Part shown: positions 8,117 through 17,559 of the stretch, in pieces
Position numbering within the stretch: the first letter of the stretch is position 1
Layout of the letters: each line of letters opens with the position of its first letter
Assembly (NCBI GenBank): GCA_004213885.1
Contig: SGYL01000011.1
Span: 1 to 58,166, forward strand
Direction: 5' to 3'
Length of the DNA stretch: 58,166 nt
DNA from: Alphaproteobacteria bacterium
Lineage (GTDB): Bacteria > Pseudomonadota > Alphaproteobacteria > Puniceispirillales > Marisalimonadaceae
The notes under the pieces: generated by a model
Told to the model about the DNA's origin: nothing
Databases searched by the model: none
What the model saw: the letters and a program-made list of their open reading frames with translations, nothing else
Translations under genes and position numbers: made by a program

Positions 8117-9640
8117 TTAATTGTCTAGTTCATATTCTCCAGCTAAAATTTTTCTTCTTAAAATTTTTCCTGTTGGAGATTTTGGAATCTCTTTTATAAA
8201 AACATAAGATTTTGGTCTTTTAAAATTAGATAGATCTGATTTTTTACAAAAGTCATCTAATTCATTAAATTTAATTTTTTTATTTCTTTTGATAAAAGCG
8301 GTAACTTTTTGGCCCCACTTTTCATCTTTCAGTCCAACTATTACAACCTCATTAACGTCTGGATGTAATGAAATAACATTTTCAATTTCTATTGGAAAAA
8401 CATTTTCACCACCAGTAATAATCATATCATCAACTCTTCCAGTTACGTACAGATCACCATTTTCATCAAAGTATCCTGTGTCTTTTGTAAAATACCAGTC
8501 ATCAATAATTGAACTTTTGTCAGCATCAGGTCTTTCTAAATAACCTTCAAAAGCTTCATCATTTTTTATATATGCTATAATTTCACCTTCTTCATTTATT
8601 TTTGTTTTAGAGTTTATATTTTTAGAATTTATCTTAACAACTCTTATATTTTGGTTAATTCCTGCCTTTCCTGCAGACCCAGGTTTGTTTAATGCGTTAG
8701 GTTCTATTGAAAAGGTATAAATTTCAGAAGAGCCATAATGATTTATTAATTGAGAAACTGAAAAGCTTTGCTTGATTTTTTTTATTAACCCGTCTGTCAT
8801 TGGTGCTCCAGCAAATCCTAGCTTATGACATGTCAACAATTTTTCTTTTTTAAAGTAGGGGGAATTTATCAAATCATGATAAAGCGTAGGTACTAAATAT
8901 AAAGATGAAATTTTATTTTTATCAATTAACTCTATAGCTTCTTGAGGATTATATTTAGGTTGAGCAATAAAATTACCATTTACTAATGTCATAGATAATA
9001 AAGATCTTACACCCATTGTATGATATAAGGGCATCACACCTAAAGTAGATTCATATCTTTCATATCTATTTTGTGCGATGTGTGCTATGGCAGAACTTCT
9101 TTCTGCAAAATGAGATCTTGGAACGCCTTTTGGTTCGCCAGTAGTACCTGATGTATACAAAATAATCGAACAATCTTTATAATCAGCTTCGGATGAATTA
9201 AATATCTTCTTCAAGGTTATTAAGCTTTTAAAATTTATATATTTTGAACTTTGTGAAGATGTAGATATTTTAATTATAGAGTTTGGTAAATTAAATAATT
9301 CTACTTCTTTTTCAGAATGGTCATCGCATATTATGCATTTTGAATTTGAATTTTTTAAAAAAAAAATTATTTCTTCAGATTTCACTCTCCAATTTATTGG
9401 AACTATAACAATTCCAGTTAGTTGACACGCCCAGTGAATTGTACACGCCTCAAAAGTATTTGGTAAAAGTGTCATTAACTTATCACCTTTTTTTAACCCC
9501 ATTTTTTTAAACGAGATTGCTAAACTTGAAATTTTATTTAACCAATTAGAATAGTTGAGATGTTTGTTTTGATAGGTGATTGCTATTGATTCAGGACAAC
9601 GATCAACTGAAGATAAAAATGTTGTTCCTAAATCAATCAT
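8117..9640 (-). CDS. AMP-dependent acyl-CoA synthetase/ligase (ACS1)
   Basis: A 507-aa class I adenylate-forming enzyme. The P-loop is visible in ILYTSGTTGEPKGVPRSH, the A5 segment in NHYGSSE, the hinge and A8 core in KDTGYFDENG, and the catalytic lysine in SPTGKILRRK near the C-terminus. It activates a carboxylic acid to its CoA thioester through an acyl-adenylate; the acid cannot be read from sequence. Its start overlaps the end of the 2Fe-2S subunit gene by 8 bp, and the cupin gene follows 24 bp downstream. It is one of four adenylate-forming ligases in the window. Confidence 0.92.
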   Translation of the reverse strand: MIDLGTTFLSSVDRCPESIAITYQNKHLNYSNWLNKISSLAISFKKMGLKKGDKLMTLLPNTFEACTIHWACQLTGIVIVPINWRVKSEEIIFFLKNSNSKCIICDDHSEKEVELFNLPNSIIKISTSSQSSKYINFKSLITLKKIFNSSEADYKDCSIILYTSGTTGEPKGVPRSHFAERSSAIAHIAQNRYERYESTLGVMPLYHTMGVRSLLSMTLVNGNFIAQPKYNPQEAIELIDKNKISSLYLVPTLYHDLINSPYFKKEKLLTCHKLGFAGAPMTDGLIKKIKQSFSVSQLINHYGSSEIYTFSIEPNALNKPGSAGKAGINQNIRVVKINSKNINSKTKINEEGEIIAYIKNDEAFEGYLERPDADKSSIIDDWYFTKDTGYFDENGDLYVTGRVDDMIITGGENVFPIEIENVISLHPDVNEVVIVGLKDEKWGQKVTAFIKRNKKIKFNELDDFCKKSDLSNFKRPKSYVFIKEIPKSPTGKILRRKILAGEYELDN

Positions 9641-10139
9641 TTAGAGATCTTTTAAACCTATTTGCCATAACTTCTTTAACTGCTTTGATTATGCCTGTAT
9701 AACCAGTACATCTACAAATATTACCACTTAATTTTTTTCTAATTTCTTCATCACTCAGATATTGTTTTTTTTCTAAAAGATATACTATTGTTGTTAAAAA
9801 TCCAGGTGTACAATAGCCACATTGAAGGGCATGATATTTTTTAAATGCCTCTCTTAAATCATCATATGTACTATTTTCAGAGATGCCTTCAATAGTGGTT
9901 ATTTCACCATCATGTATTTGAGGTGCGAGCATCAAACAAGATCTTACTGGTTCATTATTAAACAATATTGTACATGCTCCACAAATACCATGCTCACATC
10001 CAACATGAGTACCAGTCATGCCACAATCAAATCTCAAAAAATCACTTAAAAGTTGTCTTGGTTTTACTTGTTTTTGAAATAATTCGTCATTGAGTTTAAA
10101 ACTTATTTTTAACCTATTGTTATCATTATAGATTTTCAT
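9633..10139 (-). CDS. 2Fe-2S subunit of a molybdenum hydroxylase (CoxS-like), set 1
   Basis: A 168-aa protein with both iron-sulphur clusters of the CoxS family. The plant-type ferredoxin cluster lies in GCEHGICGACT with a later Cys in VRSC; the helical-domain cluster lies in QCGYCTPGF and ICRCTGY. It carries electrons from the Mo site to FAD. It sits between two CoA-ligase genes, about 4.2 kb upstream of the Mo-subunit/CoxG fusion, and is the only small subunit available for that enzyme because the other one (15535-16014) has its own FAD partner. This split arrangement is unusual. It starts 1 bp from the ACS2 stop. Confidence 0.92.
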   Translation of the reverse strand: MKIYNDNNRLKISFKLNDELFQKQVKPRQLLSDFLRFDCGMTGTHVGCEHGICGACTILFNNEPVRSCLMLAPQIHDGEITTIEGISENSTYDDLREAFKKYHALQCGYCTPGFLTTIVYLLEKKQYLSDEEIRKKLSGNICRCTGYTGIIKAVKEVMANRFKRSLND

Positions 10140-10140
10140 T

Positions 10141-11676
10141 TTAAATACTTTTTTCTTCGTGATTTTGTATTAATTTATATCGCATAGTTTTACCAGAACC
10201 AGTTCTTGGGACAAAATCAATTTGTTTTATAATATCAGGAATTTTATATTTTGATAACTCATTGACACAAAAATTTTTAATTTCATTTTCATTAAAAATT
10301 TCACCCTCTTTTAAAATAACAAAAGCAGCTGGAATTTCGCCAAGTTCTGAATGTTTTAATCCAACAACAGCACAATCTAAAATTTTTGGGTTTTTTAAAA
10401 TAGCTTCTTCAACTTCTGTTGGAGAAATATTTTGTCCTCCTCGAATAATAATTTCTTTAAGTCTTCCAGTTATTGTAATAAAACCATTTAAATCCTGTTT
10501 TGCTAAATCTCCTGTATAATACCAACCATTTTTTAAAATTTTATCAGTTTCATTTTCCTTTTTGTGATATCCAATCATAACATTTGGACCTCTACATATT
10601 AATTCACCCTCTTCACCAGGCTTTACATCAAGGTCATTACCATCAATAATTCTTACACTCATACCAGGTAAGGGGAGACCACATGATCCCATATTTTTTT
10701 CTTTGCCAGACCAATTCATCGTTACCATTGTTGAAGTTTCTGTAATTCCATAGCCATCTAAAAGTTCCAAGTTAAAATATTCTTCAAAATCATAATTTAA
10801 TTTAGCGGGCATTATCGCTCCAGCAGACACACATTTGTTAATATTATTTAAATTTAAGTTATCTTTTTTTCCAGTCGATAGAAGATAATGAAACATTGTC
10901 GGAACACCAGGTAGAAAATTAAATTTTTCTTTTTTAGTTTTATTAAAAATATCGATAGGTGAAAATTTTGGTAGTAAAAATTCTGATGCTCCAGCAGCTA
11001 GTATTCCAAGTACGCTTAAATTTAATGCATATGAATGGAAAAGAGGTAAAGGTGATAAAACTTTTGAGTTTTCATTTAAACCAGCGATTGGCATCCAACA
11101 TGATGCTACTACCCACAGCATTCCCCTTGTTGTAAGTAAAACGCCCTTTGGCTGACCTGTTGTCCCAGAAGTGTAGAGGATATAACTAGGTTTATTAATA
11201 TCATCTTTTAATAAAATAGATTGATGATTTATCTTTCTTATTTTTGAAAGGTTTAAATCTGCTCCTTGATCATCAATAGTAATAAATTGTATTTCGTTTT
11301 TTAACTTTAATTGTTTTTTAATTTTATCTTTGATTTCATTAGTTGTAATTACAATTTTCGTGTTTGAATCGTTCAATTTATATTCTATTTCAGATAATGT
11401 TGAATCATAATTTATGGGAACAACCAAACAACCTAATCGTATAATTGCAAAACAAGAAACAATCCAGTTCACAGAATTTGGCAGTATTATCGACGCAGTA
11501 TCATCGGGGTTTAAGTTTTTTTCATTTAGATAGAAGGATAAATTTTTTGTCTCAATGTTAAGGTTTTTATAAGAAATATTTTCTATTTCATCAGCATATG
11601 CAATTTTATCTTTTAATTCTTTTGCCTGTTTTTCAATTAAATCGTTAATTGGCTGGATTATGTCTTTTTTTATCAT
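10141..11676 (-). CDS. AMP-dependent acyl-CoA synthetase/ligase (ACS2)
   Basis: A 511-aa adenylate-forming ligase with ILYTSGTTGQPKGVLLT (P-loop), DGYGITET (A5), YTGDLAKQD (A7), the GRLKEIIIRGGQN hinge region and the C-terminal lysine in TGSGKTMRYK. The family includes long-chain, aryl and 4-coumarate-type CoA ligases. The genes on either side (SDR upstream, 2Fe-2S subunit downstream) fit activation of an acid made by oxidation within this pathway. It differs clearly from ACS1, so the two ligases probably act on different intermediates. Confidence 0.92.
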   Translation of the reverse strand: MIKKDIIQPINDLIEKQAKELKDKIAYADEIENISYKNLNIETKNLSFYLNEKNLNPDDTASIILPNSVNWIVSCFAIIRLGCLVVPINYDSTLSEIEYKLNDSNTKIVITTNEIKDKIKKQLKLKNEIQFITIDDQGADLNLSKIRKINHQSILLKDDINKPSYILYTSGTTGQPKGVLLTTRGMLWVVASCWMPIAGLNENSKVLSPLPLFHSYALNLSVLGILAAGASEFLLPKFSPIDIFNKTKKEKFNFLPGVPTMFHYLLSTGKKDNLNLNNINKCVSAGAIMPAKLNYDFEEYFNLELLDGYGITETSTMVTMNWSGKEKNMGSCGLPLPGMSVRIIDGNDLDVKPGEEGELICRGPNVMIGYHKKENETDKILKNGWYYTGDLAKQDLNGFITITGRLKEIIIRGGQNISPTEVEEAILKNPKILDCAVVGLKHSELGEIPAAFVILKEGEIFNENEIKNFCVNELSKYKIPDIIKQIDFVPRTGSGKTMRYKLIQNHEEKSI

Positions 11677-11693
11677 TGAGCTATTCCAAATTA

Positions 11694-12449
11694 TTAAATC
11701 ATACTATATCCGCCATTGATGCTAAATGTTTGTCCAGTAATCCACTCAGCATGCTTTGAGCTTAAAAAAATTACCATTGGTGCAACATCAGAAGTTTTTC
11801 CTAATCTCTTAATTGGATATGATTTTAGTATTTTATCCATATTTTTTTCTAGAATATCATTATCTGTATGAGATGTTTTTACAAGTCCTAATGATATGGT
11901 GTTTACAGTAATAGAATATCTTCCAAATTCCTTTGCAAGTGATTTACCTAACGCAATTGTACCACCTCTAGCTGCAGCTGTTATTGCTAAATTTGCTTCA
12001 CCAATTCTTGAGCTGTCACCGACTATATTAATAATTCTACCATCTTGATTATTTATCATTTTTTTTGAAACTAAATGACAACAATAAATAGTGCCTTTTA
12101 GACTTATATCTATTTGTTTGTTCCAGTCATCAATATTTGTTTCTACAAATTTTTTAATTTTAGTAAATCCTGCATTATTGATCAAAATATCAATATTACC
12201 AAAATCTTTGTAGATCTTTTGCAAAACATCTTGAGTTTCATTAAATTTTGAAATATCTAACTTATATGCTTTGGCTTGAACTCCAAGTTTTTTAATTTCG
12301 TTTAAAGTTTCTTCAGCTTGGTTTTCTGTCGAGTTATAAGTGAAAGCAATGTCTACCTTTTCTGAAGCTAAGCTTAATGCAATTTCTTTTCCAATATTTT
12401 TAGATCCTCCAGTCACTAAAGCTACTTTATTTTCTAATTCAAAATTCAT
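11694..12449 (-). CDS. SDR-family oxidoreductase with substituted catalytic motif
   Basis: A 251-aa Rossmann protein with the SDR cofactor motif TGGSKNIGKEIA, the NNAG motif and the usual C-terminal ITGQTFSINGGYS. The catalytic YxxxK cannot be found. Where it should be, the protein reads TAAARGGTIALGK, with Thr for Tyr and Arg for Lys, and the active-site Ser region reads NIVGDSSRIG. It therefore probably does not perform ordinary NAD(P)-dependent alcohol/ketone oxidoreduction. It could be a lyase, hydrolase or structural relative. It overlaps the end of the Mo-subunit gene by 4 bp and lies 17 bp from ACS2, so it is firmly embedded in the array. Confidence 0.85.
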   Translation of the reverse strand: MNFELENKVALVTGGSKNIGKEIALSLASEKVDIAFTYNSTENQAEETLNEIKKLGVQAKAYKLDISKFNETQDVLQKIYKDFGNIDILINNAGFTKIKKFVETNIDDWNKQIDISLKGTIYCCHLVSKKMINNQDGRIINIVGDSSRIGEANLAITAAARGGTIALGKSLAKEFGRYSITVNTISLGLVKTSHTDNDILEKNMDKILKSYPIKRLGKTSDVAPMVIFLSSKHAEWITGQTFSINGGYSMI

Positions 12450-14779
12450 TTTTTATCCTTATTGCTGATTAGATTATATAATTTGTTTGGAGTAATTGGA
12501 AGTTCAGTGATTTCAATATTGAGATGTTTAAGAGCATCACTCACTGCATTGGCAATGGCACCTGTCGCTCCAATTGTTCCACCTTCACCCATTCCTTTAA
12601 ATTTTCCTATATTATTTGGTAAAAAATTTTCTAAATGTGAAATGGAAATCTCTGGAACATCAAGTGAATTTGGTATTAAATAATCAGCTAATGTTGCTGT
12701 TTCTAACTGACCATTTTCGTTATACTTCATCTCTTCAAATAAAGCGGCTCCAATACCTTGTGCAACACCTCCTTGAACTTGACCATCAACAATCATTGGA
12801 TTTATTACTTTTCCACAATCCTCAGCTACAACATAATTTTTAATTTTAATTTTAAAAGTTTCAGGGTTGATTTTTATAGTCGCTATGTGAGTTGCTGTAG
12901 TACTAGCGCCAAAAATAGGATCGTAAGATTCAACAAAAATCAAGGGTTTTCGTAATTTTATGGGTAGAGTTTGCATGTCGGAGTATATAATTCTTGATAA
13001 TTCTGGAAAACTTAGTTTTTTATTAGAGTTTTTTTGGGTAATTAAATTATCCTCTATATCAATTTCAGTCTTAGGTACATTTAAAATAAAAGAAGCAACA
13101 TTTAGAATATGATTTCTGGCTTTTTTTGAAACTTTTATTGCTGCACCACCGGCTAATGCAGCACTTCTACTAGCATATGTTCCGGTCCCATGTGTTATTA
13201 AAGAAGTATTTCCTTGTTTTATTTTGATTGAATTTGGTGTAACACCTAAGTTATCTCCAACTACTTGAGATAGCGAAGTCTCCAAACCTTGTCCATGAGA
13301 TGCTATACCAAATGTAGCAGAAATACTTCCTGTAGAATCTATTTCTAATATCGAAGTTTCAGAACCTGTATTAAGAGGCATGCCTGGCGCAACTGAAATT
13401 TTAGAACCTATACCAGTTAGTTCACCATAGGTTGCTATACCAATACCCTCCCATTTTTTTGTATGTTTAATTTTATCATAGTTTATTAAGCTTAATGCTT
13501 TTTTAAGACATTCTTCAAAACCTACTTTGTCCCATACAATACCAGAGCCAATTTTAAAGGGTTGATCATTCTTTCGTATAATATTTTTAAGTCTTAGTTG
13601 AGATGGATCCATATTGATTTTTCTAGCTGCCATATCGACCAGACTCTCAATAACAAATACCGCTGCAGGCCTCCCAACGCCTCTATAAGGTCCAGTAGGT
13701 GGTTTATTAGATGTAATACATTTTACATTTGAATAAAAATTTTTAATCTTATATGGACCTTGTAAAAAACCTGCAACTTGCATTGGTTCAAGAGCTGCTG
13801 TCCAAGGATAAATTGAATATGCTCCAATATCTCCATAAACATTTGAATTTAAGCTTATAAAATTTCCCTTTTCATTTAGTAAAAGTTCTGCTTCTATTAT
13901 TTCTTCAAAACCTTGACTAGTTGTTAAAAGGTCTTCATATCTGTCTGATACCCATTTTATCGGAGTTTGTAGTTTATTAGCAATTGCAACTACAATCAAT
14001 TCTTCCATATATAAAGAAGCTTTACCTCCAAAACCTCCTCCAACATCTGGAGCTATTACAGTAATTTGATTGCCATTAATTCCTAAATAGGTCATTATTG
14101 CGTCTTTTATAATTCCTGGAACTTGAGTCGAAGAATATAGAGTTAGCTCATTAGTTCTTTTGTTTATATCACAAACATATGATCGTGGTTCCATTGCAAG
14201 AGGCGTCTTTCGACCCATTTTAAATATCTTTTTTATACTTATTAATTCATTGAGATTCACATCTTTAATATCACCTTGAGAAAATGTTCTTTCTAGGATG
14301 ACATTTGTTTTTAAAGAAGGGTGAACAAAATTTTTAGTTTCATTAGATGCATTTATTGTATCTATAATTGGTTCTAATTCTTTTAATTCAATATTGATTA
14401 AGCTTATTGCATCCTCTGCAATATATCTGTTTTTTGCTACAACTACTGCAATTGGTTCTCCTAGATATCTAATTCTTTTTTTACATAAAATATGCTGTTT
14501 TGTTGGAAGATATTTTTTCATATTTGACTTTGATATAATTGGAGAAATATGTTTCAAATCATCATATAAAAAAATGCCATAAACATTTTCTAATTTTTTT
14601 GCTTCTTCCAAATCTATAGAAATTATTTCACCGTGAGAAATCTCACTCCTTAAAAAAGCGACATGATACATTCCTGGAAAATTGATATCTGCTGTGTATT
14701 GTCCGTTACCATTCAGTAATCTTTCATCTTCAAATCTCAGAACATTTTTTCCTACATATTTTGTTTTACTTTTAATCAT
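12446..14779 (-). CDS. Molybdopterin-binding hydroxylase large subunit (form II CoxL-like), set 2
   Basis: A 777-aa protein of normal CoxL length. The active-site loop near residue 363 reads GPYRGVGRP, close to the AYRGAGR of form-II (putative) CO dehydrogenases, which are mostly hydroxylases of other substrates. The catalytic Glu is in KGMGEGG (about 727). The N-terminal RFEDERLLNGNGQY is the family opening. It belongs with the 2Fe-2S subunit at 15535-16014 and FAD subunit at 16004-16882; a lactonase-like gene is inserted between them. It is expected to hydroxylate an aromatic or heteroaromatic carbon, or oxidise an aldehyde, with water as oxygen donor. Confidence 0.93.
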   Translation of the reverse strand: MIKSKTKYVGKNVLRFEDERLLNGNGQYTADINFPGMYHVAFLRSEISHGEIISIDLEEAKKLENVYGIFLYDDLKHISPIISKSNMKKYLPTKQHILCKKRIRYLGEPIAVVVAKNRYIAEDAISLINIELKELEPIIDTINASNETKNFVHPSLKTNVILERTFSQGDIKDVNLNELISIKKIFKMGRKTPLAMEPRSYVCDINKRTNELTLYSSTQVPGIIKDAIMTYLGINGNQITVIAPDVGGGFGGKASLYMEELIVVAIANKLQTPIKWVSDRYEDLLTTSQGFEEIIEAELLLNEKGNFISLNSNVYGDIGAYSIYPWTAALEPMQVAGFLQGPYKIKNFYSNVKCITSNKPPTGPYRGVGRPAAVFVIESLVDMAARKINMDPSQLRLKNIIRKNDQPFKIGSGIVWDKVGFEECLKKALSLINYDKIKHTKKWEGIGIATYGELTGIGSKISVAPGMPLNTGSETSILEIDSTGSISATFGIASHGQGLETSLSQVVGDNLGVTPNSIKIKQGNTSLITHGTGTYASRSAALAGGAAIKVSKKARNHILNVASFILNVPKTEIDIEDNLITQKNSNKKLSFPELSRIIYSDMQTLPIKLRKPLIFVESYDPIFGASTTATHIATIKINPETFKIKIKNYVVAEDCGKVINPMIVDGQVQGGVAQGIGAALFEEMKYNENGQLETATLADYLIPNSLDVPEISISHLENFLPNNIGKFKGMGEGGTIGATGAIANAVSDALKHLNIEITELPITPNKLYNLISNKDKK

Positions 14780-15538
14780 TTAATTATATTCAATTCCTAA
14801 TTTAAAATTTTGGTTCCATTGCAAATAATCATGTCCACAAATTAAGTTAATTTTTTTTTGAGAAAGTTTCTTAATTTTTTGATAAGACTTTAGAAGTTCA
14901 GCTTTATTCCAAGCATTTTTAGGAACTTCTTCAAATTCTAAATTACGTAAAAGACTTACAGCGTCAGATGCAATTAAAAATTGATTTTTGTCCAAATTTA
15001 CTAAAAGACCAATTGAACCAGGAGTGTGGCCAAAAAGATCAATTGTTACAATCTTAGAATTATTAAAAAAATCAAACTCCTCATTAATTTTTTTCAATCC
15101 CATTGGCAAATCCCATTCATTTTTAATATATCCAAATCTTTTTGCATCAGATGAGTTAGCTGCGTGAAACTCATTATTATGACAATAAAATTCAGCATTT
15201 GTAAAAAATTCATTACATCCACAATGATCGGGATGTAAATGTGAATTAATAACAATATCAATATCTGTTGGCTTTATATTTTTTTTATTTAGTTCGGAGA
15301 TTAAATTAATTCCATTCATGTTTTTAGGTTTCATTATTTTTGATAATCCACCCCAGCGTTTTTCTGCGTTGGTTTCAACAGACGGGTGACATCCCGTATC
15401 AAATAGTATATTTAAATTTTTGTATTGAATTAGAGTTGATATAACTGGTAATAAGAATTTTTCATCATCTGTTATTTTTGGAATAAATATTTTCTTTTTG
15501 ATTTCAATCTGCCCTGAGTTTAAAAAGAAAAGCTTCAT
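14780..15538 (-). CDS. metallo-beta-lactamase-fold hydrolase, AHL-lactonase-like
   Basis: A 252-aa protein with the complete dinuclear zinc site: SHLHPDH (His100, His102, Asp104, His105), His in FGHTPGSIG, Asp in IASDAV and the last His in ICGHDYLQW. The overall layout (FDTGC strand, then NSHLHPDHCG) resembles the N-acyl-homoserine-lactonase branch. Inside an operon for molybdenum hydroxylases, hydrolysis of a lactone or lactam ring intermediate is more likely than quorum quenching. The stop abuts the Mo-subunit start by 1 bp, and the start overlaps the 2Fe-2S gene by 4 bp. Confidence 0.87.
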   Translation of the reverse strand: MKLFFLNSGQIEIKKKIFIPKITDDEKFLLPVISTLIQYKNLNILFDTGCHPSVETNAEKRWGGLSKIMKPKNMNGINLISELNKKNIKPTDIDIVINSHLHPDHCGCNEFFTNAEFYCHNNEFHAANSSDAKRFGYIKNEWDLPMGLKKINEEFDFFNNSKIVTIDLFGHTPGSIGLLVNLDKNQFLIASDAVSLLRNLEFEEVPKNAWNKAELLKSYQKIKKLSQKKINLICGHDYLQWNQNFKLGIEYN

Positions 15539-16014
15539 TTAATTCCCTTATGAGCTAAGATTTCTTTTGCAGCTTTAATTATATTTTCATAGCCTGTACA
15601 TCTACATAAATTTCCTGATAATGCCTCTCTAATCTCATTTTCAGAAAATTTAATTTTAGATTTTAGAAGTTCATCAATTATCATTAAAAACCCTGGTGTA
15701 CAAAATCCACATTGAAGAGAGTGATGAGCTTTGAATTTTTCTAAAATATTTCTGGTTTCAGGTTTCTCTTTAAAACTTTCAACTGTTTCAACTTTTTTTC
15801 CATCTAGTTGGACTGCAAATTTAAGACATGATCTTGCTGTTAAACCATCAATTTTTATTGTGCAAGAGCCACATATTCCATGTTCACATCCTACATGGGT
15901 GCCTGTTAAATTAAGGTTATCCCTCAAAAAATCTGATGCTAAAAGTCTAGCAGGAACCGTTAAATCATATTCAATTCCATTTATTGTAGTTTTTAGTTGG
16001 ATTTCATTTGACAT
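15535..16014 (-). CDS. 2Fe-2S subunit of a molybdenum hydroxylase (CoxS-like), set 2
   Basis: The protein is about 159 aa from the ATG at 16014. A GTG at 16038 would add eight residues but would lengthen the overlap with the FAD-subunit gene, so the ATG is preferred. Cluster ligands appear in GCEHGICGSCT with Cys in TARSC, and in QCGFCTPGF and LCRCTGY. It pairs with the FAD subunit upstream (11-bp overlap) and the Mo subunit at 12446-14779. It is similar to, but clearly distinct from, the set 1 small subunit. Confidence 0.92.
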   Translation of the reverse strand: MSNEIQLKTTINGIEYDLTVPARLLASDFLRDNLNLTGTHVGCEHGICGSCTIKIDGLTARSCLKFAVQLDGKKVETVESFKEKPETRNILEKFKAHHSLQCGFCTPGFLMIIDELLKSKIKFSENEIREALSGNLCRCTGYENIIKAAKEILAHKGIK

Positions 16015-16882
16015 TTGAAATAACTCTTGCTTTAACACATTTTTTTAACACTTTTTTTAAAAGAGAATCAGATAAATAATTTTTATAATCAATCGACCCA
16101 TGATTATCATTAACTGGGTTTATTGCCTCAAATAAATCTAATTTTTTATAAATAGACAAATCTTCATATATATTTTTTCCAGTAAATTTTTTTTCAATTT
16201 TTTCTAATCTTATTATTTTTTCGTCTACACCACCAATTGCAATTCTAGCGTTCTTAATAGTTTCGCAATTATCTTCTAATTCTAAAATTACACCTGTTTC
16301 TACTATCGCAAAATCTCCCTTACGAGAACTGTGCTCTTCAAATGCCCAACAATATTTATTTATTTTTGGTAATGTAACTGAAGTAACAATTTCATCATCT
16401 TCGACGTTTGTAACAAAGTGACTTTCAAAAAAATCATTTACCAAAATTTCTCTTTCTTTAAATTTATTTCTTACATTAATTTTTGCATTTAATAATGAAA
16501 TTAACAGGGGCCATTCTGAAGAAGGGTCTGCGTTTACAATACTACCCCCAAGTGTTCCTTGATTTCTAATCGTTTGATGAGCTACATATTTCAATGCATA
16601 CGAAATTATTGGGAAAAACAATTTTATCAAATTTGAATTAATAGCATTAGTATGAGTTAAAAGGGAACCTATTTCCAGGCTTGATGAACTTTCACTCTCA
16701 AAATTTAGATCTTTAATATCATTTATATCTAATAGTAAGTCAGGCTGACCAAGTCTAAAATTCATAAGAGGAACTAAACTCTGTCCGCCTGCAATTATTT
16801 TAACATTTTCTTCAGAATTTAAAATATCAAGTGCATGGTCAAGTGAATTAGCTCTAAAATATTTAAAGTCACTAGGCTTCAT
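16004..16882 (-). CDS. FAD-binding subunit of a molybdenum hydroxylase (CoxM-like), set 2
   Basis: A 292-aa protein with the canonical FAD motifs AGGQSLVPLMNFR (near residue 32) and TLGGSIVNADPSSEWP (near 111), more standard than those of the set 1 homologue. It has an N-terminal MKPSDFKYFRA opening and the CO-dehydrogenase flavoprotein C-terminal domain. It is first of the set 2 hydroxylase genes in transcription order, 18 bp after the ABC transporter ATPase gene, so transport and oxidation are likely on one transcript. Confidence 0.92.
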   Translation of the reverse strand: MKPSDFKYFRANSLDHALDILNSEENVKIIAGGQSLVPLMNFRLGQPDLLLDINDIKDLNFESESSSSLEIGSLLTHTNAINSNLIKLFFPIISYALKYVAHQTIRNQGTLGGSIVNADPSSEWPLLISLLNAKINVRNKFKEREILVNDFFESHFVTNVEDDEIVTSVTLPKINKYCWAFEEHSSRKGDFAIVETGVILELEDNCETIKNARIAIGGVDEKIIRLEKIEKKFTGKNIYEDLSIYKKLDLFEAINPVNDNHGSIDYKNYLSDSLLKKVLKKCVKARVISNVK

Positions 16883-16900
16883 AATTATAATGAATTAAGG

Positions 16901-17545
16901 TCACTTTAATTTAATTTCACCACGTTCAATAATGAAAGTACGGTCTAACATTTTTTCGTAATGTTTTTCGTTACTTTCTGCAACTAAGGTAGTAACACCT
17001 TGTTTTTTTAAATTATTTAATATTTCAATAATTCTTTTTGTCAGTGCTGGCGCTATACCTTCTGTGGGTTCGTCTAACAATAATAGTTTCCTGCCTACCA
17101 TAAGAGCTCTTGACAAAGCTATTAATTTTTGCTGTCCACCAGATAAACTTGTTGAAGGCCTATTTTTTAGATCTTTCGCTTCTGGAATAATTTTATATAT
17201 CCATTCAAGTCTTTCTTTCCAATCCTCTAAGCCGACGGCCCATACAGGTATCATTATATTTTCTTCTGACGACATGGAGGGAATTAATCTTCTATCTTCA
17301 GGCATATAACCTATTAACATTTGGGCTCTTTTTTCTGAAGGTAGAGTAACTAAATCTTCGTTTTCAAAGGCGATCTCTCCAGATTTTGTTTTAAGAATAC
17401 CCATAATAGTTTTAAGAAGCGTTGTTTTTCCAGCACCATTTCGTCCAATCAAACCTACCATTTCACCTTGACTTAGGCTAAGAGAGGCTTTTTTTAAAAT
17501 TCCAACTGGACCAATATCTACATTAATTTTATTTAGTGACAACAT
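16901..17545 (-). CDS. livF: LivF-type ABC transporter ATP-binding protein
   Basis: A 214-aa ABC ATPase, at the short end for LivF. Walker A is GRNGAGKTT, the signature is SLSGGQQK, Walker B is LLLLDEPTEG, and the LivF-specific EGIAPAL follows. It forms a heterodimer with the LivG-type protein to power a hydrophobic amino acid/amide (HAAT) type importer at the inner membrane. It follows livG with a 14-bp gap. Substrate specificity lies in the binding protein, and HAAT transporters are also known for aromatic acids and amides. Confidence 0.93.
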   Translation of the reverse strand: MLSLNKINVDIGPVGILKKASLSLSQGEMVGLIGRNGAGKTTLLKTIMGILKTKSGEIAFENEDLVTLPSEKRAQMLIGYMPEDRRLIPSMSSEENIMIPVWAVGLEDWKERLEWIYKIIPEAKDLKNRPSTSLSGGQQKLIALSRALMVGRKLLLLDEPTEGIAPALTKRIIEILNNLKKQGVTTLVAESNEKHYEKMLDRTFIIERGEIKLK

Positions 17546-17559
17546 TATAATATCCTAAT

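Noticed and set aside
12446-14779. Aerobic CO dehydrogenase (true CoxL)
   Set aside because: The active-site loop reads PYRGVGRP, not AYxCSFR with the Cys that holds the Mo-Cu site, so form-I CO oxidation is not supported. The same holds for the fusion at 2477-5428 (NRGFGGPQ).
14780-15538. Quorum-quenching lactonase
   Set aside because: The fold and zinc ligands fit, but the gene is embedded inside a molybdenum hydroxylase operon and no quorum-sensing genes are nearby, so a pathway lactone/lactam hydrolase is the better reading.
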